NCBI GenBank assembly: GCA_003045865.1
Contig: PZPB01000011.1
Span: forward strand, 1-56,031
DNA: 56,031 nucleotides
Direction of reading: 5' to 3'
Origin: Bacteroidota bacterium
GTDB taxonomy: Bacteria > Bacteroidota > Bacteroidia > Flavobacteriales > Schleiferiaceae
In this document: piece after piece, positions 15,512 to 24,073 of the stretch
Position numbering within the stretch: position 1 is the first letter of the stretch
Layout: every line of letters begins with the position of its first letter
The notes under the pieces: generated by a model
Told to the model about the DNA's origin: nothing
The model's input: the letters and a program-made list of their open reading frames with translations, nothing else
The model's database searches: none
Program-made: the position numbers and the translations under genes

Positions 15512-18205
15512 TTATAAATCATACTTCACCCCAAATAACACATAACGTGGCAAGACATTATAAGCTGTGGTAGAGATCAGGTTGGCACTTAAGGCATCTT
15601 CTCTAATAAACTCAGTGTTTAAAATATTGAGGCCTTCTACACTAAATAACCAGGGGCTGCCTTTCTTTTGGTATTCTAGACTAGCATTAAGGAAATCGAA
15701 GCTGGTGCGGGTGTCGCTGCCGGGGTTGCCATAATTGCTATAACTGTAATCAACACGGGCTACGAAACTCTTTAAGAAAACTGCACTCAACTCTGCACTA
15801 GGCGTATGCGTGGTAAAAACGCTGGCGCTGCGGGCACCACTGTAATCATTCTGGCGGAAGCTATAGTTTAAGTCGAGATTAGGCCACTTTTTAAAATTAG
15901 TTCCGAAACCAAGTTGGTAATTTTGAGTAAAAGTATTGTTGATATTTAAAATATCATTCACCGTGTTTTCAATAGTTAAGTAAGAATAAGAAACTCTAAA
16001 GTCGGTTTTAAACTTCTTAAACTTACGTGAATAGGAACCAAAGCCGGTAATCGACTCATTGTAGCCAATAGCATTGATGGGCGAAAAAACCTGTTGCAAA
16101 CCTATATAACGCACCGCGTTATTAATAGGATCTAAGGTGCGGGCATAATTTAAACCCGCAAAAATGGTGGTGAAATTAAAGAGATTGAAATCGCGGTAAA
16201 ACAAGCTTACATTATGCGAGCGGGAGTAGTTTAAGCTATCGTTTCCGGTAAATAAACTGTTATAACCTCTCAAAATTAGGCCATTCATAATCTGATTTAC
16301 ATCATTAAACTGGGCCTGCATAGAATATCGTAAATCAATACCGCGGCTATTGCTGATATCGTATTTTAAAAGGGCATCGGGTAATAAAACCTGATAATCT
16401 CTAATACGCTCATCGCCTGCTTGTAAATCGCGTACTTGGTAATAATGCCAATTCGCTCCAGGGCGGAAGGTGAACTTGCCCATTTTGGTTTTGTAGTGAA
16501 TGCCCGCAAAACCGTCAATCAAGGTGAAGTCTACTGTATTTTGTAAGATGGGATTACTGAAATCATTAGAAGAGCCAGGCACTCCTTCACCAATATTATT
16601 TTGATAATCTTGGCTACTTAAATTCCCGCCCACATTAAATTCGAAGTGATTATTAGCATTCAAAACCCAGTAATAACTCGCTCGACCTTCTAAGCTTTCG
16701 CTATTGGTTAAATTAGTTTGAAGAAGCCTATACATATTGGTATCTACGAAAGTAAAAGGCGAACCAAAGGGCTGATTTTGAGCCTGCAAAGCCAATAATG
16801 GGTCTTGTTGCTTACGCAGATGCTGCGCCTCGAAAGAGAAAACATTTTCGCCATTATTAAAGAAAAGCTCTAGACTTTGCTGTATCGACCAAGGTTTTTG
16901 CGCTTCTTGAGTACTGAGATTATTGCTAAACAAACCGAAATCGGAAGCCAAAACGCTTGTGCTTAATTGATCAGAAATTTTAAAGAATGCATCGTAATTT
17001 ACATATACGCCTTTTTTCGGCTCATAAGTGGCCGAAAACTTAGCTAAAACCGCCTGAGAATGCTGGTAATTCTCCGTATTTAAGGTTTCAATAATGCCGT
17101 TAGAACTCAAACTATCTAAACCTATGTAAGTACGCGTGGTGGAGTAAGGACTACTGGTTACGGCATCGTTAGCAATTACAAATCCCGCCAAGGTTAAGTC
17201 TTTACGGGGGTTATAACTAAAGTTTGCTGCTCCAAAACGACCGATACCATAATCGGCGCGGTTATTCTGCCCTAAGGGAATACCGAGGTCATCTTGGGCA
17301 AAATTTAATTGAAAACCGGAGCGACCAGTTAAATTTCTGAAACCGCCGCTAAAACGAAAATAATCGCGCGCAGTAAAAGCGGCCTTGCCAATATTATTAA
17401 TGTCGCCAATAAGATTAAAGCTTGCTTTAGGACTATAATAAAAGGCGTTACCGTGGGCATAATAGCGCTCTGGGTCGCCCACTTTCGCTTCGGCATCACC
17501 AAACCAAAGGTTTTTCTTGCCTTCTTTTAGTTTAATGTTTAAGGCAATCCGATCGTCGGAGCTCAATCCTTTTAGGGGTGAGATTTCCTCGTAATTGCGA
17601 AGCACCTGAACTTTGTCAATCGCATCTGCCGGAAGGTTCTTAACCGCCACTTTGGTGTCGCCGTCAAAAAACTCTTTACCCTCTACTAAAATCTTTTCTA
17701 CTTTTTTACCTTCCACGGTAATTTGTCCATCTTCATCTACTTCAAAACCAGGCAGTTTTTCGAGAACATTTTCGAGCTTTCGCTCCTCGCCATTGGTAAA
17801 AGCATCAGCCTGATAGCTGATAGTATCGCCGCTAATCACGATGGGCATTTCCTCTACCACTTCGGCCTGCTGTAGTAAATTAATATCTGTATCTAACACT
17901 ACTTCAGCGAGGCCTTGATCTTTAGCCTCTCCCGTTTTGAAAGCCTTTTCAAAGGGCTTCAATCCGAAATAACTCACCTTTAAGATATAACTTTCATTGG
18001 CCTTTAATTGCAAACGATATTCACCATCTGAATTGGTAAAACCATAGGTAGCCATGCTGCTATCTTGGGCATTAAGGACTAAAATATTAGCCATTTCAAG
18101 CGGCTGATTTTGATCGTCTTTAACTTTACCTCTTACAAATATACTTTGGGCAGACAAGCTTAGTGAAACCACACTAAGTAATCCCGTGATAAATAGATTT
18201 TTCAT
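15512..18205 (-). CDS. TonB-dependent receptor-like outer-membrane beta-barrel protein
   Basis: An 897-residue protein. Signal peptide 1-19 (LFITGLLSVVSLSLSAQ) leads into a carboxypeptidase-regulatory-like beta-sandwich (VRGKVKDDQNQPLEMANILV, 24-105). A plug-like domain follows (LENVLEKLPGFEVDEDGQIT, VEKILVEGKEFFDGDTKVAV, about 140-230), then a long 22-strand-type barrel ending YVLFGVKYDL. No clear TonB box and no SusD partner, so it belongs to the outer-membrane barrel family usually linked with GLPGLI proteins, not to glycan SusC. It lies 9 bp after a GLPGLI gene. Its substrate is unknown; peptides or metals have been suggested for relatives. Confidence 0.88.
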   Translation of the reverse strand: MKNLFITGLLSVVSLSLSAQSIFVRGKVKDDQNQPLEMANILVLNAQDSSMATYGFTNSDGEYRLQLKANESYILKVSYFGLKPFEKAFKTGEAKDQGLAEVVLDTDINLLQQAEVVEEMPIVISGDTISYQADAFTNGEERKLENVLEKLPGFEVDEDGQITVEGKKVEKILVEGKEFFDGDTKVAVKNLPADAIDKVQVLRNYEEISPLKGLSSDDRIALNIKLKEGKKNLWFGDAEAKVGDPERYYAHGNAFYYSPKASFNLIGDINNIGKAAFTARDYFRFSGGFRNLTGRSGFQLNFAQDDLGIPLGQNNRADYGIGRFGAANFSYNPRKDLTLAGFVIANDAVTSSPYSTTRTYIGLDSLSSNGIIETLNTENYQHSQAVLAKFSATYEPKKGVYVNYDAFFKISDQLSTSVLASDFGLFSNNLSTQEAQKPWSIQQSLELFFNNGENVFSFEAQHLRKQQDPLLALQAQNQPFGSPFTFVDTNMYRLLQTNLTNSESLEGRASYYWVLNANNHFEFNVGGNLSSQDYQNNIGEGVPGSSNDFSNPILQNTVDFTLIDGFAGIHYKTKMGKFTFRPGANWHYYQVRDLQAGDERIRDYQVLLPDALLKYDISNSRGIDLRYSMQAQFNDVNQIMNGLILRGYNSLFTGNDSLNYSRSHNVSLFYRDFNLFNFTTIFAGLNYARTLDPINNAVRYIGLQQVFSPINAIGYNESITGFGSYSRKFKKFKTDFRVSYSYLTIENTVNDILNINNTFTQNYQLGFGTNFKKWPNLDLNYSFRQNDYSGARSASVFTTHTPSAELSAVFLKSFVARVDYSYSNYGNPGSDTRTSFDFLNASLEYQKKGSPWLFSVEGLNILNTEFIREDALSANLISTTAYNVLPRYVLFGVKYDL

Positions 18206-18214
18206 GGAAATAAA

Positions 18215-19042
18215 TTAACCTCCGATACGAATCTCCATGGAACCATGGCCACCACGACCACCGCGTGAGCCACCGTACATTTCGCGCATTTCCTCCATTT
18301 TTTCACGGCTAATTTTTTCAAACTCCGAGCGAGAAACTTGCTCACCATTTTCTGGTATTTTTATTTCTGCAGCTTCGGTGGTACTAATGCTCACCTTAGT
18401 GCACAAAACGGTGGTTTGGCCATCATACACTTCCAGTATTAAACCGGGCAAGCCGCTGTACTTCCCGGGGCCATGACTAACCGGTATTTGCATAGAGTAC
18501 CAAGCAACTATTTCTACGGTATCATTAATGATGGTATCTTTTACTTCCCCTTCGATCATCTCTGTTTTTGAAACCACAAATACACGTTCTGCGGTAGCCT
18601 TATTGCAGATATAATTACCAATACTTTTGGTTTCTTTACCCAGTTTCCATTCTAAGGTTTCGATGGAATCTTCAATTAAAAATAGTTTTCCGAAAAGATC
18701 TTGTTCTTGTTTGATAGTAGACTCTTTTAAATTGCGGTAGTAAGTGCCCGAGGCGCCAGTCATCATACTTAAAAAACGCATGCCTCTTTGTCCATCTTTC
18801 TCTAAAGCTACCACCTCTTCGTAAAGCGATTCGTTGCGATTAAAGCTAAGGGTATATTCTTTTTGCATGGCTTTAGACATGCGTTCTTCGATACGTTTTT
18901 TCTGCTCAGGAGTGATCTCTGCGCTTTCCAGTTTCATGGGAATGGAGCCCGCTGTTTTAAAGGTAGCCGAACCGTTAATCTTCTGAGCGCTAAGGCTAAG
19001 ACTGCTAAAAATAATAACTAAAAATAATAGTAGCTTCTTCAT
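18215..19042 (-). CDS. GLPGLI family exported protein
   Basis: A 275-residue protein with signal peptide (LLLFLVIIFSSLSLSAQ). It carries the family signature in GPGKYSGLPGLILEVYDGQT (about 193-212), preceded by WKLGKETKSIGNYICNKATA and VVAWYSMQIPVSHGPGKYSG. GLPGLI proteins are periplasmic or outer-membrane partners of TonB-type barrels in Bacteroidota; the mechanism is unknown. The C-terminus is unusual: GGSRGGRGGHGSMEIRIGG, a glycine/arginine/histidine-rich tail. It is first in a two-gene operon with the barrel protein. Confidence 0.92.
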   Translation of the reverse strand: MKKLLLFLVIIFSSLSLSAQKINGSATFKTAGSIPMKLESAEITPEQKKRIEERMSKAMQKEYTLSFNRNESLYEEVVALEKDGQRGMRFLSMMTGASGTYYRNLKESTIKQEQDLFGKLFLIEDSIETLEWKLGKETKSIGNYICNKATAERVFVVSKTEMIEGEVKDTIINDTVEIVAWYSMQIPVSHGPGKYSGLPGLILEVYDGQTTVLCTKVSISTTEAAEIKIPENGEQVSRSEFEKISREKMEEMREMYGGSRGGRGGHGSMEIRIGG

Positions 19043-19163
19043 AAAAATATTGCTTGGTAAAGTGAAAACAAATATGCGCCAAATACATTTGTTAAATGCT
19101 TAGAGTTAAGTTAAAATGATTGGTTTAACCAAACCGAGAAATTTACCCGAGAAATGAGTTGAA

Positions 19164-19538
19164 TTAATCGTTGCCATACTTTTCGAGAATACGCTTTAAC
19201 TCGTCCACATTAATGGGCTTAGTAAGGTAATCGGTCATTCCTGCATCTAAAAACCTTTCGCGGTCTCCTTGCATGGCATGAGCGGTAAGAGCAACAATGG
19301 GAGGCGCATTATTTGCCTGAGTTTCGTTAATCTTTTGGGTGGCTTGGATTCCGCCTAATACAGGCATCTCTATGTCCATGAAAACAAGATCATAATGCTT
19401 AGACCCCACGGCTTCAACCGCTTCTTCACCGTTTACGGCGAAATCAAGATTCAACTGAATTTTTTTAAAAAATAGGTCGGCTAGCTTGCGATTTATCTCG
19501 TTATCCTCTGCCATTAAGAGGCTAAGATTTTGTTTCAT
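19164..19538 (-). CDS. Single-domain (CheY-like) response regulator
   Basis: A 124-residue receiver domain. Acidic pocket residues lie in LLMAEDNEINRKLADLFF, phosphoacceptor Asp55 in DLVFMDIEMPVLGG, the conserved Thr/Ala in IVALTAHAM, and Lys in DYLTKPINVDEL. There is no output domain. The sequence resembles receivers that are usually fused to hybrid histidine kinases, so it may relay phosphate to or from such a kinase. It lies 41 bp after dprA. The only kinase in the window is at 4099-5004; no link is shown. Confidence 0.92.
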   Translation of the reverse strand: MKQNLSLLMAEDNEINRKLADLFFKKIQLNLDFAVNGEEAVEAVGSKHYDLVFMDIEMPVLGGIQATQKINETQANNAPPIVALTAHAMQGDRERFLDAGMTDYLTKPINVDELKRILEKYGND

Positions 19539-19579
19539 TTCCCAGGAAATTATGGGCGAAGGTACTCAAATTAATTTCT

Positions 19580-20692
19580 CTAACCGAGCCTGTAACGTTT
19601 GCCAGGCATACTAACTAAGAGACCTTTAAGCTCTAAATTCATTAACTGAACTAGTAATTTACTCATTGGTAATTCTAACTGATTCGCCAACCACTCGATT
19701 TCCTTCGGTTGTGAGTCGGCTCCGATAGCACTAATTAAACTCTGCTCTTCGGCGCTCATGTCATCAAATAGAGGTAGTTGCGCTTGCTGAACCTGTTCTT
19801 TCTGTTGCCAGCGCATTATGTATTCTATGTCTTTAGTAGACTCTAACAAATTGGCGCGATTACTTTTAATCAACAAATTACAACCTTCACTAAAGGTATC
19901 ACGGTAGCGGCCAGGCAGGGCAAAAACATCGCGATTATATTGAAAGGCGAGATCGGCGGTAATTAAAGCACCCCCTTTGCGGGCGGCTTCAACCACAATC
20001 ACCGCATCGCTCATACCGGCAATAATGCGATTTCGCTTGGGGAAGTTTTCTCGATCTGGCTTTGATTCACTTAAAAACTCTGTAATGATAGCCCCACCTT
20101 TTTCGAGAATATCCGCTGCAAGGCCTCGATGTAAAGCCGGGTAAATACTATCCAAACCATGAGCTACCACGGCAATAGTTTTTAAATTGTGATTAACAGA
20201 TTCTCGGTGGGCAATGGCGTCCACTCCATAAGCCAATCCACTAATTACTTGCGGCTGGAAGGCCTTTAAATCGGGCATAAAGTCCTCTAAAAAACCCCGC
20301 CCATAGTCGGTTACTGAACGCGTTCCTACAATGGCTAAAGATCGACTAGGATTAAGATTGAGATTCCCTTTTTGATAGATAATTACTGGCGCATCAGCAC
20401 AATGTTTTAAGCGCCGAGGAAAACTAGCGTCCTGATAAAAATGCATTAAAAAGGCATTCTTCTCAATAAAGCTCATTTCTTTTTCAGCCCTTTTCAGGGG
20501 ATGCGGGGCTCTTAAACTTGCGCGCACTTTACTACTTATTCCAGGTATAGCAGCAAGACCTTTATCGCTTTCCTTAAAAATAGCTTCGGCCGAACCTAGG
20601 GTGTTTATTAGGTTTTTGGCTAAAATCGGACCCACGCCATCGCATAAGCTTAATGCGATACGATAAAGGGTATCGGGATGGTTTACCGTCAT
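19580..20692 (-). CDS. dprA: DNA-processing protein DprA
   Basis: A 370-residue protein. N-terminal helix-hairpin-helix part (LSLCDGVGPILAKNLINTLG, 13-32), then the Rossmann-like DprA core: SLAIVGTRSVTDYGRGF, VISGLAYGVDAIAHRESV, TIAVVAHGLDSIYPALHRGL, RENFPKRNRIIAGMSDAVIV, ALITADLAFQYNRDVFALPG. A C-terminal winged-helix part follows (EIEWLANQLELPMSKLLVQL). DprA binds incoming single-stranded DNA and loads RecA during natural transformation. Length is normal. Confidence 0.96.
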   Translation of the reverse strand: MTVNHPDTLYRIALSLCDGVGPILAKNLINTLGSAEAIFKESDKGLAAIPGISSKVRASLRAPHPLKRAEKEMSFIEKNAFLMHFYQDASFPRRLKHCADAPVIIYQKGNLNLNPSRSLAIVGTRSVTDYGRGFLEDFMPDLKAFQPQVISGLAYGVDAIAHRESVNHNLKTIAVVAHGLDSIYPALHRGLAADILEKGGAIITEFLSESKPDRENFPKRNRIIAGMSDAVIVVEAARKGGALITADLAFQYNRDVFALPGRYRDTFSEGCNLLIKSNRANLLESTKDIEYIMRWQQKEQVQQAQLPLFDDMSAEEQSLISAIGADSQPKEIEWLANQLELPMSKLLVQLMNLELKGLLVSMPGKRYRLG

Positions 20693-20797
20693 ACAATCAG
20701 ATTATTGGTCGCCTAAATATAGCATTTTGTCTAAAACCGCTTATCAATTGGAGCATTTTTGTAACTTCGCAATTAGCTTCATTTATCAGAAAAGACC

Positions 20798-22273
20798 GTG
20801 CAAAGTACTATTGATCAACATTTAGGGAATTTATTATACTATCACGAATGTGTTGTGGTGCCCAATTTTGGGGCTTTCTTAACGCGGTACTTCCCTGCGG
20901 AGATTAATTCTGCAACGCATATGATGCGCCCTCCTTCCAAGCGAGTGGCCTTTAATGCTCGGGTAAATGAAAATGATGGATTGTTAGCAAAACATATTGC
21001 GGCCGTTGATGGGGTTAGTTACGAGAAAGCCATAGAAAGCATTGAGATATCTGTTCGCAGTTGGAAAAAAGTCTTACGCGCTGGCAAAAAAGTTAATCTA
21101 ATTGGCATTGGTAGGCTTTACATGGATAGTATGGGTAAACTTCAGTTTAACCCAGCCCATGATATTAACTACGACCTTCACTCATACGGTCTCAACATTT
21201 TTAGAGCAAATGCAATGGAGAGAGAGGCAGAGATCAAAAAGTCGGTGAGTAAAGCGATTGAAAAACATCAAGGTACAAAAGTCACTAACAGAGTTAAATC
21301 TACTGCCGAAGGAACTAAAGAACCCTCTAAAACAAATTGGCTCAAGTGGGTGGCCACGCTAGGACCAGTAGCAGCTCTGCTTATCGTTGGCAGTTATTAC
21401 TACACCCAAGAAAGAGAAACTTTTAATAATGTGTCTGGCTTTGTTCTCGATATTTTCGAAACCAATAAACCAGCAGATGAATATATTGATGAAGCTAGCC
21501 TTGAGGAGTCTGCGAGCCTAGGCTTTGAAGAAGCTGAGAAGCTCAATAAGAATTTTGGCCCTGAAGATGATATTCTAAATGAAGTTGAAACAGAAAGTAC
21601 TGTAGACCAAAGCCTTCAATATGCTGAAGAGCCCGCTATTACTGAAATTGCAGCCGAGTCAATTGAAAAAGCGATAGTTGAAACTAATAGTCGAGTGGTA
21701 GAGACTGTTGAACCTGCGGTGGTAAAAAGAAGTGAAACTATTACTGAGCAGCCAGGTAAGGAAACAAAGGTTATAACTGTGCCTCCTTTTAATTACGATT
21801 ATAACGCTTTTGCCGAGAAACCTCTCTATAATGTTAAAAAACGTCCAGACTCTCTGTCTCAGGATAACTTTGAAGAAACGGAAAGAGGCAACCCTTACTC
21901 AAGTTTAAATCAGAGAAAGCTTAATAGCCAAAAACAAAGCAGTGCTGAAACTCGCAGCACGATGCCCAAGCTTGTGGCCCAAACAAACGCTAAAATAGAA
22001 AGTGCCAAAGGCGTTAAGCCTATTGTTAGTGCGGTAAACCGCCCGGCTAAAGCGGGTAACTTCCAAATTATTGTTGGTGCATTTTCGGATGTTAACAATG
22101 CACGAAACTATGTATCGCAGTTACAAGCGCAAGGTTTCGATGCTTACCTAAGCGAAAGCAGTCGATTAAATCGTGTTGCTATTGGTTCCTTCCCAAGTGC
22201 AGATGCGGCTAGTGAAAGCTTAACAAAAATTAAACGTGATGTAGCAGCGGGAGCATGGCTTAACGCATTATAA
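20798..22273 (+). CDS. HU-CCDC81-like domain and SPOR domain membrane protein
   Basis: A 491-residue protein with GTG start at 20798, about 29 bp after a TAACTTCG promoter-like box. Residues 1-150 form the prokaryotic CCDC81-type HU fold: LGNLLYYHECVVVPNFGAFL, NENDGLLAKHIAAVDGVSYE, KVLRAGKKVNLIGIGRLYMD. One membrane helix lies at about 185-206 (WVATLGPVAALLIVGSYYY), followed by a long acidic low-complexity linker and a C-terminal SPOR domain (FQIIVGAFSDVNNARNYVSQ, 424-491). SPOR binds septal peptidoglycan, so the protein probably spans cytoplasm to cell wall at the division site, with the HU domain in the cytoplasm. Confidence 0.9.
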   Translation: MQSTIDQHLGNLLYYHECVVVPNFGAFLTRYFPAEINSATHMMRPPSKRVAFNARVNENDGLLAKHIAAVDGVSYEKAIESIEISVRSWKKVLRAGKKVNLIGIGRLYMDSMGKLQFNPAHDINYDLHSYGLNIFRANAMEREAEIKKSVSKAIEKHQGTKVTNRVKSTAEGTKEPSKTNWLKWVATLGPVAALLIVGSYYYTQERETFNNVSGFVLDIFETNKPADEYIDEASLEESASLGFEEAEKLNKNFGPEDDILNEVETESTVDQSLQYAEEPAITEIAAESIEKAIVETNSRVVETVEPAVVKRSETITEQPGKETKVITVPPFNYDYNAFAEKPLYNVKKRPDSLSQDNFEETERGNPYSSLNQRKLNSQKQSSAETRSTMPKLVAQTNAKIESAKGVKPIVSAVNRPAKAGNFQIIVGAFSDVNNARNYVSQLQAQGFDAYLSESSRLNRVAIGSFPSADAASESLTKIKRDVAAGAWLNAL

Positions 22274-22278
22274 TGATG

Positions 22279-22286
22279 TAGCTTTG
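22279..22286 (+). promoter_or_regulatory. Promoter -7 box of the thioesterase gene
   Basis: TAGCTTTG matches TAnnTTTG and ends 14 bases before the ATG at 22301, just after the HU/SPOR stop. Confidence 0.5.
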
Positions 22287-22300
22287 CCGAAAATTTGGCA

Positions 22301-22840
22301 ATGAAAGCAAAAACTCCTTCTGATTCACTTACAATAATGACCGAAATCGTTCTTCCGAACGATACCAATAACTTGAAAAATCTTTTTGGAGGGCAGCTTT
22401 TAAGCTGGATGGATCGTTGTGCCGCTATTGCTGCTCATCGCCATTGTCGCCGTATTGTAGTAACCGCCTCGGTAAACAATGTTTCCTTTAATCAAGCTAT
22501 TCCACAAGGAGCGATCGTAACTTTAGAAGCCAAAGTTTCTCGGGCCTTTAGCTCCAGTATGGAGGTATTTGTTGATGTTTTTATCGAAGATCAAACTATC
22601 GCAGGAAAGAAGTCTAAAGCAAATGAAGCTATTTACACTTTTGTAGCGGTTGATCAATTAGGTAACCCTATTAATATTCCGCAAATTGAACCCGAGACGA
22701 AGATTGAAAAAGATCGCTACGAAGGTGCAATGAGACGCCGACAGTTAGCCCTTATTCTTTCGGGTAAGATGGATCCTTCTGAAGCCACTGAATTAAAGAA
22801 GCTCTTTTTAGGGGATGATTCGGAAAAGCAGGATGCTTAA
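22301..22840 (+). CDS. Acyl-CoA thioesterase, hotdog fold
   Basis: About 179 residues from ATG 22301 (an in-frame TTG at 22295 is less likely). The hotdog core is shown by IVLPNDTNNLKNLFGGQLLS followed by WMDRCAAIAAHRH, with the catalytic Asn/Asp-type segment of the YciA/BACH family. Later segments include IVVTASVNNVSFNQAIPQGA and FVDVFIEDQT. It hydrolyses acyl-CoA to free fatty acid and CoA in the cytoplasm. It is preceded by its own promoter box. Confidence 0.9.
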   Translation: MKAKTPSDSLTIMTEIVLPNDTNNLKNLFGGQLLSWMDRCAAIAAHRHCRRIVVTASVNNVSFNQAIPQGAIVTLEAKVSRAFSSSMEVFVDVFIEDQTIAGKKSKANEAIYTFVAVDQLGNPINIPQIEPETKIEKDRYEGAMRRRQLALILSGKMDPSEATELKKLFLGDDSEKQDA

Positions 22841-22904
22841 AAATCTGACTGACGGCAAAGAGTAAGCCTGCCCTATTAATCTGAGGCCAAATTTCACGTC
22901 AAAC

Positions 22905-23861
22905 TCAGGTTATTAGAAATATCGAATAAAGGGAAAGCAATACTAGTAGGTAAATGGAATCTTTCACCCAGCGGTTTTGTACGGCTTCAATTGTTAAAGA
23001 TAAAGCATAAGCAATACTATAAACAAGCATACTGAGCCAAAAGGTTTTATTACCCAAACTGAAGCTTGCTAGGATTAGCAATATCACTAGAATTACCCAT
23101 AAATCGATTACCTTCCTTTGCAAATTATTTAAGCGCTTCTTAAATGATAAAAGGACTAGAATACTAAAAATAGCTAGCATCGGCCAAATCAATAAACCGT
23201 AATTATCAATCCAACTTACCGATGGCAAGCCAAAGCTTAAGGCAGAGAGAGAATTCTTATAGCTCGTAAAAACATCTACGCCAAACCAGCCTTCTACCGC
23301 TACCACAAAATAAGTTGCCGCGCCATAACCCAAGATGATTGCCGCTAAACTTTTCGCGGTAAATTTAGCGCTAAGCAATAAGGTTGCTAGAATAATAATC
23401 GCAAAGAAGATGGCTTCCGGCACCTGATAGCTGACAAAGCCCGCTAAAAGACTGAGGAGAAACACGGCTTCCTCTATTCTACTTTCTCTTTGCACTAAGG
23501 CTTGTAAAAACAACAGTAAAATTAGCCCAAGACCTAAAAGCCAATAGCTTGGGCTATCGTTAAGGCCCACGAATAAACTTAAAGAAGCTATAACCCCAAT
23601 AAAGGTAGAGTGATAGTTTCCTTCGAAGATGTGCAAGCGGTTTTGCGCTTCATTAAAGATAAAAGCAAATAATAAAATGCTTAGAACGAAAATAATCTTG
23701 GCCCAAAAAGGCGAAATACTTTGGTTAGACGCGAGGCTTATCGAATTAACTACCAGTAACTTATCGTCAATCCAAAATATTGACAGACAAACAAGCAAGC
23801 TCAAGGCTATGCTATTTAGCATGCTTCTAATACCTATATTGGAAAAGAGTCTTGCAAACAT
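22905..23861 (-). CDS. Polytopic membrane protein (DUF6427-like)
   Basis: A 318-residue very hydrophobic protein with about 9-10 predicted membrane helices (NSIALSLLVCLSIFWI, IIFVLSILLFAFIF, YWLLGLGLILLLFLQALVQR, AIFFAIIILATLLLSAK, LLIWPMLAIFSILVLL and others). The short loop RESRIEEAVFLLSLLAGFVS is typical of a flavobacterial family I recall as DUF6427. It is divergent from a small one-helix membrane gene and close to purD, the arrangement usual for this family. Function unknown. Confidence 0.7.
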   Translation of the reverse strand: MFARLFSNIGIRSMLNSIALSLLVCLSIFWIDDKLLVVNSISLASNQSISPFWAKIIFVLSILLFAFIFNEAQNRLHIFEGNYHSTFIGVIASLSLFVGLNDSPSYWLLGLGLILLLFLQALVQRESRIEEAVFLLSLLAGFVSYQVPEAIFFAIIILATLLLSAKFTAKSLAAIILGYGAATYFVVAVEGWFGVDVFTSYKNSLSALSFGLPSVSWIDNYGLLIWPMLAIFSILVLLSFKKRLNNLQRKVIDLWVILVILLILASFSLGNKTFWLSMLVYSIAYALSLTIEAVQNRWVKDSIYLLVLLSLYSIFLIT

Positions 23862-23875
23862 CTAGGCTTTTTAGC

Positions 23876-23883
23876 TACTTTTG
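23876..23883 (+). promoter_or_regulatory. Promoter -7 box of the small membrane protein gene
   Basis: TACTTTTG matches TAnnTTTG and ends 18 bases before the ATG at 23902. It overlaps an in-frame TTG at 23881, so that start can be excluded. Confidence 0.5.
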
Positions 23884-23901
23884 GCACACAAAATTTTGGT
23901 C

Positions 23902-24072
23902 ATGCAAATTAAGGATATCGTATACGCCTTGGGCGATTTTTTTCTTTGGACTTTTGAAATACTTGGCACATTAGGAAATGTACCAAATATTATTTTCTCA
24001 AGCATTATTGCTATTCTCTTCCTTTATTGGATGAAAGAAATGGCGGGTCACGCTAGTCGCGGAGAAAAATAG
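23902..24072 (+). CDS. Small single-pass membrane protein (DUF6341-like)
   Basis: A 56-residue protein starting at ATG 23902, MQIKDIVYALGDFFLWTFEI..., with one clear membrane helix (NIIFSSIIAILFLYWMKEMA) and a polar C-terminus. Small proteins of this pattern sit next to DUF6427 and purD genes in flavobacteria; I recall the family as DUF6341. The longer reading from TTG 23881 starts inside the promoter. It ends 1 bp before the convergent purD stop. Function unknown; it may act with the divergent polytopic protein. Confidence 0.65.
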   Translation: MQIKDIVYALGDFFLWTFEILGTLGNVPNIIFSSIIAILFLYWMKEMAGHASRGEK

Positions 24073-24073
24073 A

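Noticed and set aside
15512-18205. Second SusC-type glycan transporter
   Set aside because: No SusD partner, no clear TonB box, and it is paired with a GLPGLI gene; it belongs to the non-glycan outer-membrane barrel group.
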